From: Bilabrum cf. latius
Lineage: Eukaryota > Bigyra: Bicosoecida > Bigyra > Bicosoecida
Assembly: GCA_965178125.1 (NCBI GenBank)
Contig: OZ237750.1
Coordinates: 372,001-436,000, forward strand
Direction of reading: 5' to 3'
Length of the DNA: 64,000 nucleotides
Below are positions 25,391 through 37,453 of this stretch, piece after piece; position 1 is the first letter of the stretch; every line of letters begins with the position of its first letter. The notes beneath the pieces were generated by a model. That model saw only the letters and a program-made list of their open reading frames with translations, was not told where the DNA came from and made no database searches. A program made the position numbers and the translations under genes.

Positions 25391-25543
25391 TTGCTGCTAC
25401 GCGCCAGCACAATTGCAGTATATCGACGGCCGTGTGGCCCAGTTGCACCTGCAGTGCACTGCTCCAGCCTACCGGATTTAGCTGCAAGCAGTGGCAATGG
25501 CAATAGATCTATCGTGTTGAATGCACATTCTATTTATATAAAT
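25391..25543. promoter_or_regulatory. Divergent promoter region, GT62 and small basic protein gene
   Basis: 153 bp separate two oppositely transcribed start codons, so both promoters must lie here. No core element is clear enough to name; an A/T-rich patch just before 25544 is the only compositional feature. Promoter function is inferred from the arrangement alone. Confidence 0.35.
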
Positions 25544-26390
25544 ATGTCTGGATGGCTCACGGAGTCAACCCTGCGACCGCGAAAGCACCGGCCAGTAATT
25601 GCTGATGTGAAGGCTGCGGTGAGCAAATTGCACAGCGTCTACTCGGCCTGGCGATGTTTGTGTGCGTGGAAGCCCAACATGGATTGCAAAATCTTCATTA
25701 TCCGGATCGCAGGCAGGCAACCTGCGTAGCATGGTAGACGACGCCCGGAGTAAGCGGGGGAAAAAAAGATCTTGGAAACCAATCGCTGATCAGCTTGCAG
25801 CACAGGCTGGTCCACCAAAGAAGCAGTTTCGTGCAGAGGACAAATCAAAACTGATCTCTGAGCCGGGCGGGCTTGAGTCGGGCGAACGTAACGCAGAAAG
25901 GCAATAGGAAAATGCCGCGGAGATGTCGTACGAAGCGTACCTGGCGTAGCTGGCATCTGGCGGGGAGTCATCAAAGAGCAAGAAAGGAAAGCGAAAACAT
26001 AAGCGCGACAAAAAATCAAAACCACTTCGCGGAGTCTCATCCGCACGCTCGCGCAAGTCGAGAATAGAGGGCAAGTCCAGCGCAGCAGCGACCAAGGCGG
26101 AAGGTAGTAGCAGTCCCCATGGCGGACGGCCCGGGAGTGATGCGATTGCAGCTGCATAGGGCACAACAATAGACCTCAAGGCACCACCGTTGCCAAGCAG
26201 CAGCCCATCGGGAGATTTGGCCGCGAAGGAGCAGGAGATCGACGGCGGCGGGGGGAGAAGCAAGAGCATGAGGTCAGTGGTGGATGAGTTCGGCAGGCGT
26301 TCCAAGGAGAAGCTACCGACGGTGTCCGAAGAGTACCTGAAATTCAAAGCGGAGCAAGCGAAAGAGGCTGCTCGATCTGGAAGGTTGTGA
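25544..26390 (+). CDS. Small basic, lysine/serine-rich protein of unknown function
   Basis: Exon 1 is 25544-25618 ('MSGWLTESTLRPRKHRPV'), the intron is 25619-25712 (94 nt, GTGAGC...CGCAG), exon 2 is 25713-26390 ending at TGA; 250 residues. The splice is in phase and uses the same signals as neighbouring introns, so I prefer it to ATG 25731 as start. The protein is strongly basic, with 'KSKKGKRKHKRDKKSK' as a likely nuclear or nucleolar signal, a Ser/Gly-rich middle and a charged C-terminal helix 'VSEEYLKFKAEQAKEAARS'. TAGs at 25905, 25947 and 26157 are in frame. No domain is recognised; a nuclear RNA- or ribosome-associated role is only a guess from composition. Confidence 0.66.
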
Positions 26391-26728
26391 CATGATGGCA
26401 TCAAGTATGGGGGTCGTAAGTGGGGTGTGGTTAGTGGCGAAGTGTGCTGATGCATTTTGTGCCATGGCCTGAGGCGATGCACCGGGCGGGCATAAGTGAG
26501 GTCGGCCTCTGTAACATGCAATGATGCCTTGACTCGTTATCGGCCGAGCAGACCCGATGCCATCAGTGCCACAGTGATGAGCACCGGCGGTGGTTGCAAC
26601 CGCCGGTAAATTCTGGCGCTCGACTCCGCATTGCACCCTGATGCTGATGCAATTCCACTAACTTCTACGAATGGACACTTTAGAGCTGTAGTGTCGATTG
26701 CGCGACTGCAAGACCCAGAGTGGGGTGG
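26391..26728. other. Intergenic, contains a GC-rich hairpin
   Basis: 338 bp between the small basic protein gene and the ankyrin/zinc-finger gene, both on the plus strand. It probably contains an unplaced first exon of the latter, because a reading frame at 26610-26720 looks weakly ankyrin-like ('STNGHFRAVVSIARL') but is in another frame. I could not place a convincing splice pair. Confidence 0.4.
26584..26606. repeat. Inverted repeat / hairpin, 8-bp stem
   Basis: Arms CCGGCGGT (26584-26591) and ACCGCCGG (26599-26606) are perfect complements around a 7-nt loop. It lies 194 bp past the upstream stop codon. It could be a 3'-end structure or chance in GC-rich DNA. Confidence 0.4.
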
Positions 26729-29700
26729 ATGCAGTGGCAGCAGCCTTCGGCAGGACGGCATTGCCGAACCGCGCTGGACTTTGTTCGATTTATTCGATAG
26801 GATCCTGACATAGTGACTCGAATCGAGTATCATGTAGCTGTTGAGTTAGAGAAGCGAAAATTCGAGGAAGCGAACGCGCGAGCCGGTGGCTTTTTGGGTC
26901 GATTCATGGCAGCTAATGCCGCGGCAGCAAAGATACTGTCCGAGGCTGTAGCCAGAGGAGAAGCAACCGAAGTTGCGAAGGCATTGGATGAGATCGAGAA
27001 GTCAAGACCACCGACAAGAGAGGAGTTTACGAACGTGATTGGCGACGGTGAGGACGCCTTGCTCCGATTCGATCATGTCCTCGCGAGGTATCCCCACTCG
27101 CGGCATAGACAATCGGTGCTTGCTTCCATTTCTGGGGGGCGAGATGCGTGGTCGCAGAATAGCCCGCGCGAGGAGGAGCGGGCCACGACAGCGACGGACA
27201 TGAAGCGCAAGTTTGAGACTCCGCTGTCTCGCGCTCGCACGCTGACACGAGACATGCTTCAACGAACGGCAACCAGCCAGGGATTATTCGCATCAAAGCT
27301 GTCATCATCAGCTAGAAATGGACCTTTAATATTTTGGTCTGATGTCAGCTCTAGCAAGGGCATGAACGCTCTCGCGATCGCAGCCGTGGCAAACAACCTC
27401 CAGCTCGTGGAGCGGCTGCTGCGGCTGGGCGCCAGCCCCAACGCAGCATGCGCCTCAAGTCGCGACGCAGTCACAATCGCGGCAGAGAACGGATTCATGC
27501 TACCGTTGCGAGCAATGATTGTGTCGGGCAAGGCAGACCTCGGCCACAAGCAACTCCTCAATCAGCTCCGCGACACGGACGAGCTGCTCGCCAAGCCTGT
27601 CGGTTTCCTTACCGTCAATACGGCCCTCCCCCTCGTTGCCGCGTCCAAAGCAGGGCACATCAATGCGGTCAAGGCTTTGCTGCAGGCGGTCCGGGAAGAG
27701 GCAGTTGCGACCACTTCCGGCCCCGCCCTGCACCGAGGCAGCATCGCCAGGCAGCACCACTGGTCCACACGCGTGCTCCACTGGTTCCACGCCAGGGACT
27801 CCTCCGGGCAAACGGCGATACAAGCCGCAGCAAGCGATAAAATGCTCTCGCTACTTCAATCGTTCGAAAAGAAACTCATGGGGTCCGTGCATCGTGTTGC
27901 GGCTGACAGGGCGGGCCAGCAGGTGGTTCGCTGCGGTCAATGCGGAGTCAGTTTGCGTCGCGAGGAGATGGACCGTCATTTGGCCTACCTTTGCGCGTTC
28001 GCCCCGCTGCGGGATCGGCTGCCAATAGGTGCACCAAAGCACGTAAAGCTGCCCGGGTTGTCTCTGGGCGAGCGGCTGCTCAGGCTGAAGAGGCCTCGGC
28101 TGTATCATGCTCGTGTCACAGGCATCGAGGTGCCAGAACGCGGCACCCTGCAGTCGCTCGAAGTTACGCATGCATAGAAGGGCAAACCTGGACAGCACCA
28201 TAACGTAAAGGTGCACTACTGTGACATTTTCTAGCCTGCCCTGCTGACTGGGGCAGGCAAATCAAGTGCTGTCAGTGTATCCAACCAACCAAGCCATCAG
28301 GAATCTGCCGGAAAACTAGAGGATGGCAGGAGATTTTCTTCCTTTGAGCTTTCCTTTGGAGGTGGGCTAGCCCGAAAATTGTCCCAGCGTTAGGCTATCA
28401 GTTTCGTGGCGGTGACCCAGGGCCGCCTTGAGGGGGACGGCACGTCCACGGGGCACGTGATGGACGAGCGGGTGGCTGCCATCGACCTGGCTGGGGCCAA
28501 GCTGAGCGCGAGCAGCCTAGTCAGAAGAAGCGAATCAATGTCAGGATAGAAGTTACCAGGAGATCCCGGCGAGCGGGTTGCATCCAGCCGAAGAACTGAG
28601 GTCTTCCCTAGCCCGGCAGAATACGTAAGCAAGTCCGCATCATGTCCGTTGGGCTGCGGCATGGTGCTGAGTCAGACACACATAGGCGAGCATGTCCAAC
28701 ACCGCTGCCCTTTACGTACTAGGCTGTGCCCAGACGGGTGCGGGGAGCGAATCGAAGCAAGGATGGCGATGGAGCACTCGGCCATATGCTCGCATCGCGT
28801 GATCGCATGCGGCTGCGGTGCAACTGTAAGGCAGTCTACCCTCACAACGCACCTCGCCATCGAGTGTCCAAGGGCTGAAATTCAGTGCTTGAACGCGTGT
28901 GGTCTCACGATCCGGCGGGATGCGATGCAGGAGCACTTGCAGATGACCTGCCGTCGAAGGGTGCAGCCGTGCCCGCAAGGATGCGACGAGCTCGTGATTG
29001 CTTGCCACCTTGACAGGCACCTGGCCGACGAATGCAAAGAAAATCTCATCGCGTGTCCGCACGGCTGTGCCATGATGCTGCACCGGAGGGAGCTTGCTAG
29101 GCACTCGCTGCACTGCTCCGAGGCGAAACGAAGGTGCCCTCACGGCTGCGGCTCGATCGTGATGCACGGCGACCAGAAGCTGCACGATTTGGATTGCCCT
29201 GCAATAAAGAGGGAATGCCCTATGGGCTGCGGTCTCGTGCTGATGAATCGCGATTTGGATAGACACGCGAAATCCAGTTGTCCTCGGCGGATGGTGAGCT
29301 GCAGGTTACATTGCGGAGCAACAGTTCGGCTGTGCGACACCCAAGCGCATGAGTCACAGGACTGCTTCAATGGGTCAATTCAGTGCAGTGAATGCGGTCA
29401 ATTGCTTCTCCGACGGCTTGTAGAGAGCCATGCGGCCGTTTGCGATGCAAGGCAGCTGGCATGCGGCCACGGCGGAGCCCGCTGCACTCGAAGCATACAA
29501 TCGTGGCTGTCGAAACAAGGCCGAGGCAAGGAACCTCGACTGCATCGTTGCATCGAGCATGGCGCCTCCCCGTTCACTTAGGCCGCAGTGCTCGGGGATG
29601 CAACGCTGCTGGCCCACATGATCGCCCTGGTGGACCCAGCCGAGCTGGACCTCGACCACGGCCTCGGAAAGTCACCCCTTGTCCGAGCAGCCGAGCTCGG

Positions 29701-32341
29701 TCTTGTCCCTGCGATTCACGCGCTCATCGACGCAGGCGCAGATCCTAACGCAGAGACAGCCAAAGGCAGGTGGCCCCTGGGCGCAGCGGCAGAGGCCGGG
29801 CAGCCGCTGGCCGTGAGGGCGCTGCTTGACCGGGGCGCCAAGGCGTCCAACAGGAACCGACTGCGCCGAAATGCGCTGCAGTATGCAGCCGCTGGTTCCG
29901 AGTCGTTTGAGATTCTTCGGCACGAGCTCAAGCAGAACGTACTGCTGGGGCAGTTATTCCGCAGCGTGGCACTGGGTGATGCACTGGCTCTTGCCAGAGC
30001 ACTAGGGGGTGACACCCTGCAGCGGTGGACGCAGGGCATGATAACCGGTGTGAGCGAACATCTCGCAAACAGTGGTAGCTCGCTAGCACTAGAGGGTCCG
30101 CGACAGTAGTTCCCAGCAGTGATCAGGCGCCTGCCGAAGCGGGCCTACGCTGGGGTGTTCCACGTGCAGGACCACCTACAGGCACAGGCCCAGCAAAGTG
30201 GCTAGCTTGTGAAGAAACTGCAGAGAGATATTCTGCGAATCCAGTGCGACGCGCTGCGGAAGAAATTCAGCCAGAGAGGAGGAAAAACAAAAAAATTTGC
30301 CGACAAGAAGACTCTAAAGGGCGCTGCGTTAACTCCTGCTCCTGCATCTGCAGCCCCTGGCGCAAGCAAAGAGTCTGCCATCCTGTCGCTTCCACCCGAG
30401 GGTCCGCAAGAGGGGGGCATGGACCCAACTGCTGCTGGAGGCAAGTATCCAATCGTACGGAAGTCTCTGGCTGCTCCACGTCGAACAATGGCATTCATCC
30501 GACGCCAGCAGAGGGAAACCCAGGCAAAGCTATCCGCAGCTCAGGACGCGAGCGAAGAAGCCTTGACTGTTCGCGACACGCAGAGGGTACTATTCCGGAA
30601 AACGGAATGCGGGCACAGCCTCATATCGTTTGCTGCCGCTGTTGGTGACGTGCAGTGCCTTGCGGTGCTGCTTCTTGCAGGCGGTACGTGTGGTATCCAG
30701 CCGGCCTGCTACGAGGCAGCAGCCAGGTTGGTGCAGGCTGCGTGGAGGCGGCGCAGAATTGCCGTGCCTCGGGCCATAAAACAGGCCATGGCCCCCGATG
30801 CTAAATGGAAGCAGTTCTAGCTGGAGCTGGCCGGGATTCTGTCCCTCAGGCGCTAGTTGAATGCTTGGAGGATGGTCTTGGCACAGCAGCCGCTTCCGTT
30901 GCACCAGGCGATCTTCAGCGGGAACGTGCAGGCCGCCATGCTGCTGGTGCACTGCGGATTCCCAGTGACGCTGCGATCGTACATGATGCCACTGCGCGCC
31001 CCACCTCAGGTTCTGGGTGGCTCAGGTGTCCTCACCGTCAAGGTGAGGGTGCCGGCCCTTCAGGCGGACGGGACGCTTTCGGAGAGGGACGACCCTACAT
31101 CGGAATTCTTTGAGGAAGATGCCGATGCAGCGCCGGTCGTTCGCAAGGAAGGTACCTCAATGCTATCTCGTGGGCTGTCAATAGCAGAGATAGCTTTCGC
31201 TGGCTGCAGGCTGCTGTGCCGTAAGAGCTTCGTGGAAGGGGTGGGCTGGACCTCTCGCAATGCGCACGTGGACGCGCTTGACGCCTGCCAGCATATCCTA
31301 CGGAGCAGAGCTCTCCGCATGTCCAGATTTCATGCGTCAAGGCAGCAAGTGCTTACACTCGCAGCCAAAAAGCAGGCACGAGAGACAGAGGGGATTGCCA
31401 TGGAGAGGTGTGCACTAGCTCGCGATACCCGTGGCATCATCGACTGCTTGGAAAGGGGCGCTAGCCCCGGGTACACACTTCGAAATGGATACACGGCCAT
31501 GTGCATGGCGGCGCGATACAGGTGCATCCTACGAGACAAGTCAAGTGGGCTGAAGAAACCGGCGGTGGTGTACATTTCCGATCGATTCTCTACCTCTGCT
31601 GCTGCGCAGGCGTCGCACGCCAGTGTACTGGGTGTGGGTCCATTGCACATTGCAGCATTTCATGGGTCGGTGCAGTCTATCCGTGACCTGCTGCTGCAAT
31701 GTCATGTGCCACCAGATCACAGGGCCAGGGCACCGTAGCGAGGGTACGAGCAGCTGGCAGAGACCTAGTTCAAGATCGGTGCGGACCAGATCAATGGCAC
31801 AACCGCGCTTGCATTCGCTTGCATGAACGGCCAGCGCGCAGCTGTGCGCGAGCTATTGCTGGCGGGCGCCAGCCTCTTTGACGTGAATGGCGCTGGAGAC
31901 AGCGCCGTGCATGTATGCGAGAGGCACGGCTCTCTTCGATGCCTTTAGCTGCTTCGGGAGGCAGAGCTGGCGGCAGGGCCTGGTGCGGGACGCCGGCTGC
32001 CTGCGATAGCGGACGCAGCAGTGTCTTCGGCAATGCATGATCCAGGCACGGCTGCGGCAGAGTCGAAGGGTGTAAGCACGGGAGGATCCCGCCTCGCAGT
32101 GCACCGGTGCAGCTGCGGTGCGACTGTCACGCGCCTGGAAGCAGCAGCGCACGACCGTTCGTGCCAGGTCTCTGAAATCGAGTGCACAGCGTGCAAGCAG
32201 GCTGTAATGCGAGGCAACTATAGAAAGCATCAGTTGAATGATTGTCCCGAGCGACTCGTCGGGTGTCCCAAGGGCTGCAGGGCGGCACTGAGGGCCAAGG
32301 ACGTTGCGAGGCACCTGGAGAACAAAGAGTGCATCAAGTGA
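26729..32341 (+). CDS. Giant ankyrin-repeat / TRAF-type zinc-finger protein
   Basis: One frame of 1,871 codons, ATG 26729 to TGA 32339-32341, passes 13 TAGs (26798, 28175, 28232, 28391, 28547, 29579, 30107, 30203, 30818, 30854, 31736, 31766, 31946). The true N-terminus may be spliced from upstream. Ankyrin-like repeats lie at about residues 210-310 ('LLRLGASPNAA'), 950-1090 ('HALIDAGADPNAETAKG', 'RALLDRGAKASNRN'), 1380-1440, 1570-1670 and 1690-1740. A lone zinc unit is at about 397-430, a run of ten Cys/His units spans about 634-925 (repeating 'CP.GCG.......H...C', as in TRAF-type fingers), and three more end the protein. It is a cytoplasmic adaptor or ubiquitin-pathway protein by analogy only. 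No RING finger was seen. Confidence 0.78.
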
Positions 32342-32445
32342 TGCGAGGGATCCGCTTCTTGTCATGATATCCGTAGACTAGATTCTCATATATCGAAACG
32401 GACAGGATCATATCTCAGCTTGTTAGTATGGGGTATTAGGCACAC

Positions 32446-35085
32446 TCACGCAATCGCAGGTCGCTTTACCGCACGCCGCCACACGTGCGCCAGGCGGTCT
32501 CGGTCCACGTCGAACGGCTCCCTGTAGTCGGGCGCACTCTGTGCCACCATACCTTCGCCATGCATGATAGGCCCCCTTGCCGTAAACACGAGTGCATCCA
32601 TGGCGTCCTGCTCGGTGAACTAAGGCATGGATCTAGCCTGGGACGCGCCTTCCTCATCATTGTCGCTGTCCTTGTGGTCCGGGCGTAGAGATAGGTACTC
32701 CTGCTCCTCCACGTCGCCGCACGCAGTGCCGCACAGCGGCAGGCACCCGTGAGCCCCACAGAAGATGCCACCACAGCAGAACAAACAACCAAACGACGTG
32801 GAACAGCAGGACCGCAAGAAGACCACAGTGCTGCCGCAGCACGACATGAACACGCGGCAGTAGTTGCAGCACAGGATGCCAAGGCAGCCGCCAACACAGC
32901 CGCGCACTGTCCTATTGCACCTGCTGCAGATGTTGTCGCAGCATCGCACGGTGCCTATGCAGGCGCAGCACGCAACTGAGCAGCACCTCTCGCCCAACCT
33001 CCGCGCACCAGCCGCCCCGCAGCACATGATCTGCTTCTAGGCCTTTCGCTTCCCAGCAAGGAATGCCGTCATGCTTCTCGACACCATGCGACAAGCAGAG
33101 CACAGCAGCGGTGCCACTTGTAGAGCGGAGCATATCCATGTCATGGATGTCGCCATTGCAACTTTCTGCAGCAGGTCTGCTCTGCCGCAACGCTGCCCTG
33201 GCGATACGCAGAACCCGCCGTGCGGGAAGCGAATGAGGCACTTTCCGACTCTTTCCGCAGCGATGGCGCAGCTGCCCCCCTACGGTTGCGACGCAGATTG
33301 CCGATAGTCACTGCCACCGCTTCCACTCTGCGCTGGGAGCCCGAGCGCAGCCGAGAGCGGGTCGTTGCTGACACCCGATTCGTCTTTGGGCCTCCTGCCC
33401 TCATTGTGAGACTCTGGAGGGGTGAGGAATGCACCATCGGGCAGCACCACGACCTCAGCGAAAGCGTTGGTCAAGCAAACGCAGGAAAAGATCCCAATGG
33501 TCAGGATGAACATGGTGGTGACAGTTGCCGCGTAAGTCTCCTGCCCTGACTCGCTCTCTGCTTCCAGGCACACGCCCTGCCCCTCAGTGAAACCAATGGC
33601 CAGGGGCAGCACCAGCAGCATGACAAAGGCCCCCACGCCCCTCACCAGCGGAATAGTATTCACCAGCAATCCCGCGTTGCGCATGACCCGGGAGTTTCCT
33701 ACACGCACCCACCCGCCGTGCACGATGGGAGTGAAACAGCAGTACGTGCACAGGCCGGTGAGCGTGCCGCCGATCGCCATCATGGCGAGCGCTGCCACAA
33801 TCAGATACAGCGCAGGCACAACCAGGAGCCTCAGCCAAATCCGCACGGGGATTGTGAAGCACTGCCTCACTGGCGAGATCAAAGGAAGCGTGACGTAGAC
33901 GTATGCGCCTGGTCTCGCAGCCACCTGCGCGGCAGTTCTTGGCACTGACCCGTCAGACTTGCGAAGGACCATGGCAAGCCTTTGCCCGCTGGGTCTCTCA
34001 ACGTACGGCCCGAAGATCCCATCCACCCTGCTCCTGAGTCTCTGCGCCACCAAGCTGCCACCCATCTGGCCCATGTTCAGCATGGCGGCCTTGGCCACAA
34101 TTGCGCCAGCTCTGGCCTGGGCCTGCAGGTCCTGACTGATCCCGTTGAAGTAGCATCGAGACCTCTCCGTGCTACTGATGCTGGACAAACCGAACGAAAT
34201 GGCACCCCTCTGGATGCTCGCCTGCTCCAGGCCGGATATGTTGAGGAAGGTCGTATCGAATGCCGTGCTGTCGGTGGAATCCGACAGGGCTAGCCCGTTG
34301 TGCATCCCACCCACCAGACCGTCATCCGCCTCCTCAAAATCCCTGAACGCGTCGTCATCGGACCCGGACCCGGGCATCAGCAACGTGCTCGCCCTCTCTC
34401 TCTGCGCTGTTGTGGCGGCTCCAGCCTCCCGCGCCTCCTCGGGCCACTCCTGGTTGCTGGGACCCCCCGTTTGGGCTTCTTCCCTGAAGGCGAGCACGAC
34501 GCCTGGACCTTCTCCTCGCTGCGCCAATGTCTGATTGAAGAACAGGTCGAAGGGCCTCGCCAGCGGCCGCACCAGCACGTCCTCGGCGAGGAAAGCAATG
34601 CAGGTGCCGCCGTCGAACCGGGCCTCTGCGCCCTGTCCGGGGCTCAAACTGAAGAGAGATGGCTGCAGCTCGCTAGGATCTGCACTGCTCAAAGTGTCAA
34701 CGCACCCGGAGGCGGCAAGCCTGGCTCCCCCAGACCCGGCGCCCTCGCACGACTGCAACCGGGAGACGCTGCCTGGGCAGGGCCTCAGGATGTCCCAAGA
34801 ATCGGGCTGCGAGCAGTCCAGGCAGCCCGAGCTGAACTTTGCGAGGATGGTAGCATTTCCGCCAGCGCCAAATGGCGCATCGGCATCAACGCCACCGAGG
34901 CTTCGAAGCCGCGTCTCGCACGTATACTCTGGTGCAATGACTTCAAGCGGGCAATTCGTGCTGCAATCTGGGCCGGTAGGGACAACCACCACTAGGGTAT
35001 ATATCATTGTCATTCCAAACATGATGCCTTGAACAAGCTGCATGCAGCCAAGCCTGCGCAGATTTGCGTGGGGTGCAGTGAGCAT
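32446..35085 (-). CDS. Polytopic membrane protein with cysteine-rich tail
   Basis: ATG 35085 to TGA 32446, 879 residues, with TAGs at 33280, 33037 and 32620. A first membrane segment at about residues 16-38 ('GIMFGMTMIYTLVVVVP') leads into a large Cys-containing outer domain with several Asn-X-Ser/Thr sites. About four segments follow at 408-545 ('LLVVPALYLIVAALAMMAI', 'FVMLLVLPLAIGF', 'TTMFILTIGIFSCVCLT'). After a Ser/Gly linker comes a region of about 105 residues (685-790) with some 27 Cys, often as CC pairs ('LCCNYCRVFMSCCG'), ending in an acidic tail. The CC pairs next to hydrophobic residues suggest heavy S-acylation on the cytoplasmic face rather than disulfides, but that is inference. 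No family is recognised. Confidence 0.72.
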
Positions 35086-35327
35086 ACTCAGCAATAGTGT
35101 TCACGGCGTGCAAGAGGTCTGAATGGAAGTACGCAGATCTTACAGTCCCGATCGAACACCCATTTTAGAGAGTTACCAGTTATCTGTAAGTCAGCATGCG
35201 TGACAGCTAGTTGCAACGTGTAGGTCCTTGTAAGCTGCTTGCGAACCAGAGAGCCGGCTGGCGTTCGCAGCGAACCCCGAGGTGTCTTCATGCTTGGGAG
35301 GCATAAACATATGTATCCAATCAAATA

Positions 35328-37280
35328 TCACCCAACCTCGTGATCCCTCGGTTCCTATCCCTTCCTCCTACGCCCCAACCCCGCCCCTTTCTTCTTCCTC
35401 AGCGCCCTCGCCTCCTGCAGCCCGTCCAGCCCCTCCTTCACCCTGCGACGGAGCAGGCTGGTGCCCGCGCGGGGGGACGCTCCGCGCTGCCGCTGCTGCC
35501 AGGGAGCAACACCCTCCCACGGAGCAATATCAGCACCAGCATCCTACTGCCCATTCGCGACCACAAGCCCAGCGCCGCCACCGTCCCCGCGCAGAATACC
35601 TTCATCCAAGCCGACGGACTCCCCCAGCAGCCCACCTCGCGCCTCTCCGTTCGATCGCATGCGAGACTTCGCCACCTCCCACGCATCTGGATCGGCCGCT
35701 GCCCTGCGAGCCAGAGCTGCTTGCTGCAGCAGGTCAGCCGGCCTGGCCCCGAGCCACTTCTTGAACTTGAGCTGCATGGCGAATTTCAGCGGCATGTTCC
35801 CGGCGAGCAGCCGCTGGATGAGGCCGGCGTGCCTATCCAGGGCTCTTCCCATCCTATCAGCCTGATCGGCGGCCGCTGGATCCATGTCATACAGCGCCCT
35901 GTCCGCCTCGTCCTCCGCTGCTTCGAGGACGCGCTTCGTGGTGGACCGCTTTCGGGCGCTCTTGGCCCTCGCCTGACGGTGCAGCTGCTGCTGCGCAAGT
36001 GCACGCTACAATCGACTCGCTCCAGGCCCCAGAGGGTCCACGGCCAGGTCTTCCGATCCACTCGCTGAGTAGTGCGTCGCTCTCGCGTAACCCCCCGAAA
36101 CCGCGCCGGGCTGCGGCCTGCCGCCAGCGCCATCAGGCCGAGATGCGCCTCGGGCGATCGTCGTCCAGTCGATCCCGTACTGGGTCAGCAGGTCCGTGTG
36201 ACGAGGGTCCGGCAGCACCCTCCTGGCCGACGATTTCCGCACGTGCTCCTTTGCGCGATCGACGCGGTGCTGCTCCGCTCTGGTTAATGCCTCACGCGCG
36301 AGACCGCGGGACACGTCCTGGAGCGAAGCAAACCCGGCATCCGAGGCTCGCGCCGCCGCCTCTAATCCAGCCTTCCGGACGGGTCCCATTTGCAGCGCAT
36401 CGCCGGCATTGTTCCCTGCCAAACCATCCACGAGCGGCGGGCTCCACCGCACGATGGCGGTGCGCGCGTCAGCTGACACCTCCACGTCAGCGATGACGGG
36501 AGGAAATCCCTTGGGGTACAGGTCGGAGTCTCTGCGGAGCTCAGCTGCCCCCTGCGACCGAAATATGAGCTCCAGCTGCCGCACTGCCTCGCTTTCAATC
36601 CTGGAAAGTCTGGTTCTCGCTCGGATGGTCCGGCTGATGAGTTCCGGTGGCGCGCCGGACTCGACGAGCGCGTCGACGTCCCGCCTCCGGGACTTGACGG
36701 GCCTCAAGGGCATGTTGAGCTTGCGCTGCTCCTGCCTCTCGCGGACCAGGCGCTCTTGCTCGCGCCGTCTCTGCCACTTTTTCTGGTACAGCTCCACGAG
36801 TTCTTCCCATTTGCGCACTTTCGATGGCATCAGCTCCTGCCGTACTGCTTGCACGGCTCTCGGGTCTGTCACCGGCGGGTTGCTCGCAAGTGACGCAGCT
36901 GTCATGGGATTAGGCTGCATTCTATCTAACTACGTCTGGTAGCGCCTATCCCGCGGCGTGAACTCTCCACGCTCCACGATTGCGTGCTGCCTCGCAATCG
37001 TCTCCTCCACTGCTTCGTCCGCCTCCAGCTGCTGCTCCAACTGCCTGCTCAAGGCTGATCCACCCGATTGAATTGAATTATTCGATGTTGTGGCAACATC
37101 CTTTGAGCCAGGTCTATTTACGCCCCGACGATTGGCATACCGAGCAGCGCTAGTGCTAATTCCAGCAGCGCTCGCGCTGCAATTCGACGAAATACGACTG
37201 CAGCGTGAGTATCGCAGCACAACGTCACGAAGCGAATCCTTCCAAAGGTTGTAAGCTGCTGTAGTCCATCTTTGCTGCAT
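35328..37280 (-). CDS. RBFA-like ribosome-binding factor, probably mitochondrial
   Basis: ATG 37280 to TGA 35328, about 650 residues, TAGs at 36930, 36006, 35544 and 35355. Two separated segments match the KH-like fold of RBFA, which binds immature small-subunit rRNA. One is 'PPVIADVEVSADARTAIVRW' (residues about 263-280), like the bacterial 'ITRVEVSPDLRHAKVYVS' strand. The other is 'LDRHAGLIQRLLAGNMPLKF' (about 477-497), like 'L..A.GFIR..L...L.LR..P.L.F'. Between them lies a charged insert of about 195 residues, far more than in bacterial RBFA (about 130 residues in total). A basic coiled region precedes the domain and a Lys/Arg/Gly tail follows it. The N-terminus is Arg/Ser-rich without acids, fitting a mitochondrial presequence. 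The assignment rests on two motifs; an unrelated basic protein is possible. Confidence 0.5.
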
Positions 37281-37453
37281 TTTGGCTGGAGTGAAGGGTG
37301 CACAAGTGCAGCTCCAGCTTGTGTTCGCTGCCACACCGCAGAACGTTCGTTCTGCGACGAAATCGTTAAATTCCGAAATGCAATTCCACTGCACGCCGCA
37401 AGGGTCCAGCGATACGACGGCGTTAATTGCGGCCGACTAGGCAAGGACTCAGA
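37281..37453. promoter_or_regulatory. Divergent promoter region, RBFA-like and NEK genes
   Basis: 173 bp separate the two opposite start codons, so both promoters lie within or overlap it. No named element is seen. Confidence 0.35.

Noticed and set aside
26810-26815. GTG at 26813 as start of the ankyrin/zinc-finger gene
   Set aside because: The frame is open upstream through a TAG to ATG 26729; eukaryotic GTG starts are rare. The true start may still lie in an unplaced exon.
32620-33027. The Cys-rich ORF as a separate small secreted protein
   Set aside because: It is in the same frame as the upstream membrane protein, joined through a TAG at 33037, and has no signal peptide of its own.
33280-35094. 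Antisense open frames on the plus strand through the polytopic gene region
   Set aside because: They mirror the GC-rich coding strand, lack domains, and are incompatible with the clear membrane segments on the minus strand.
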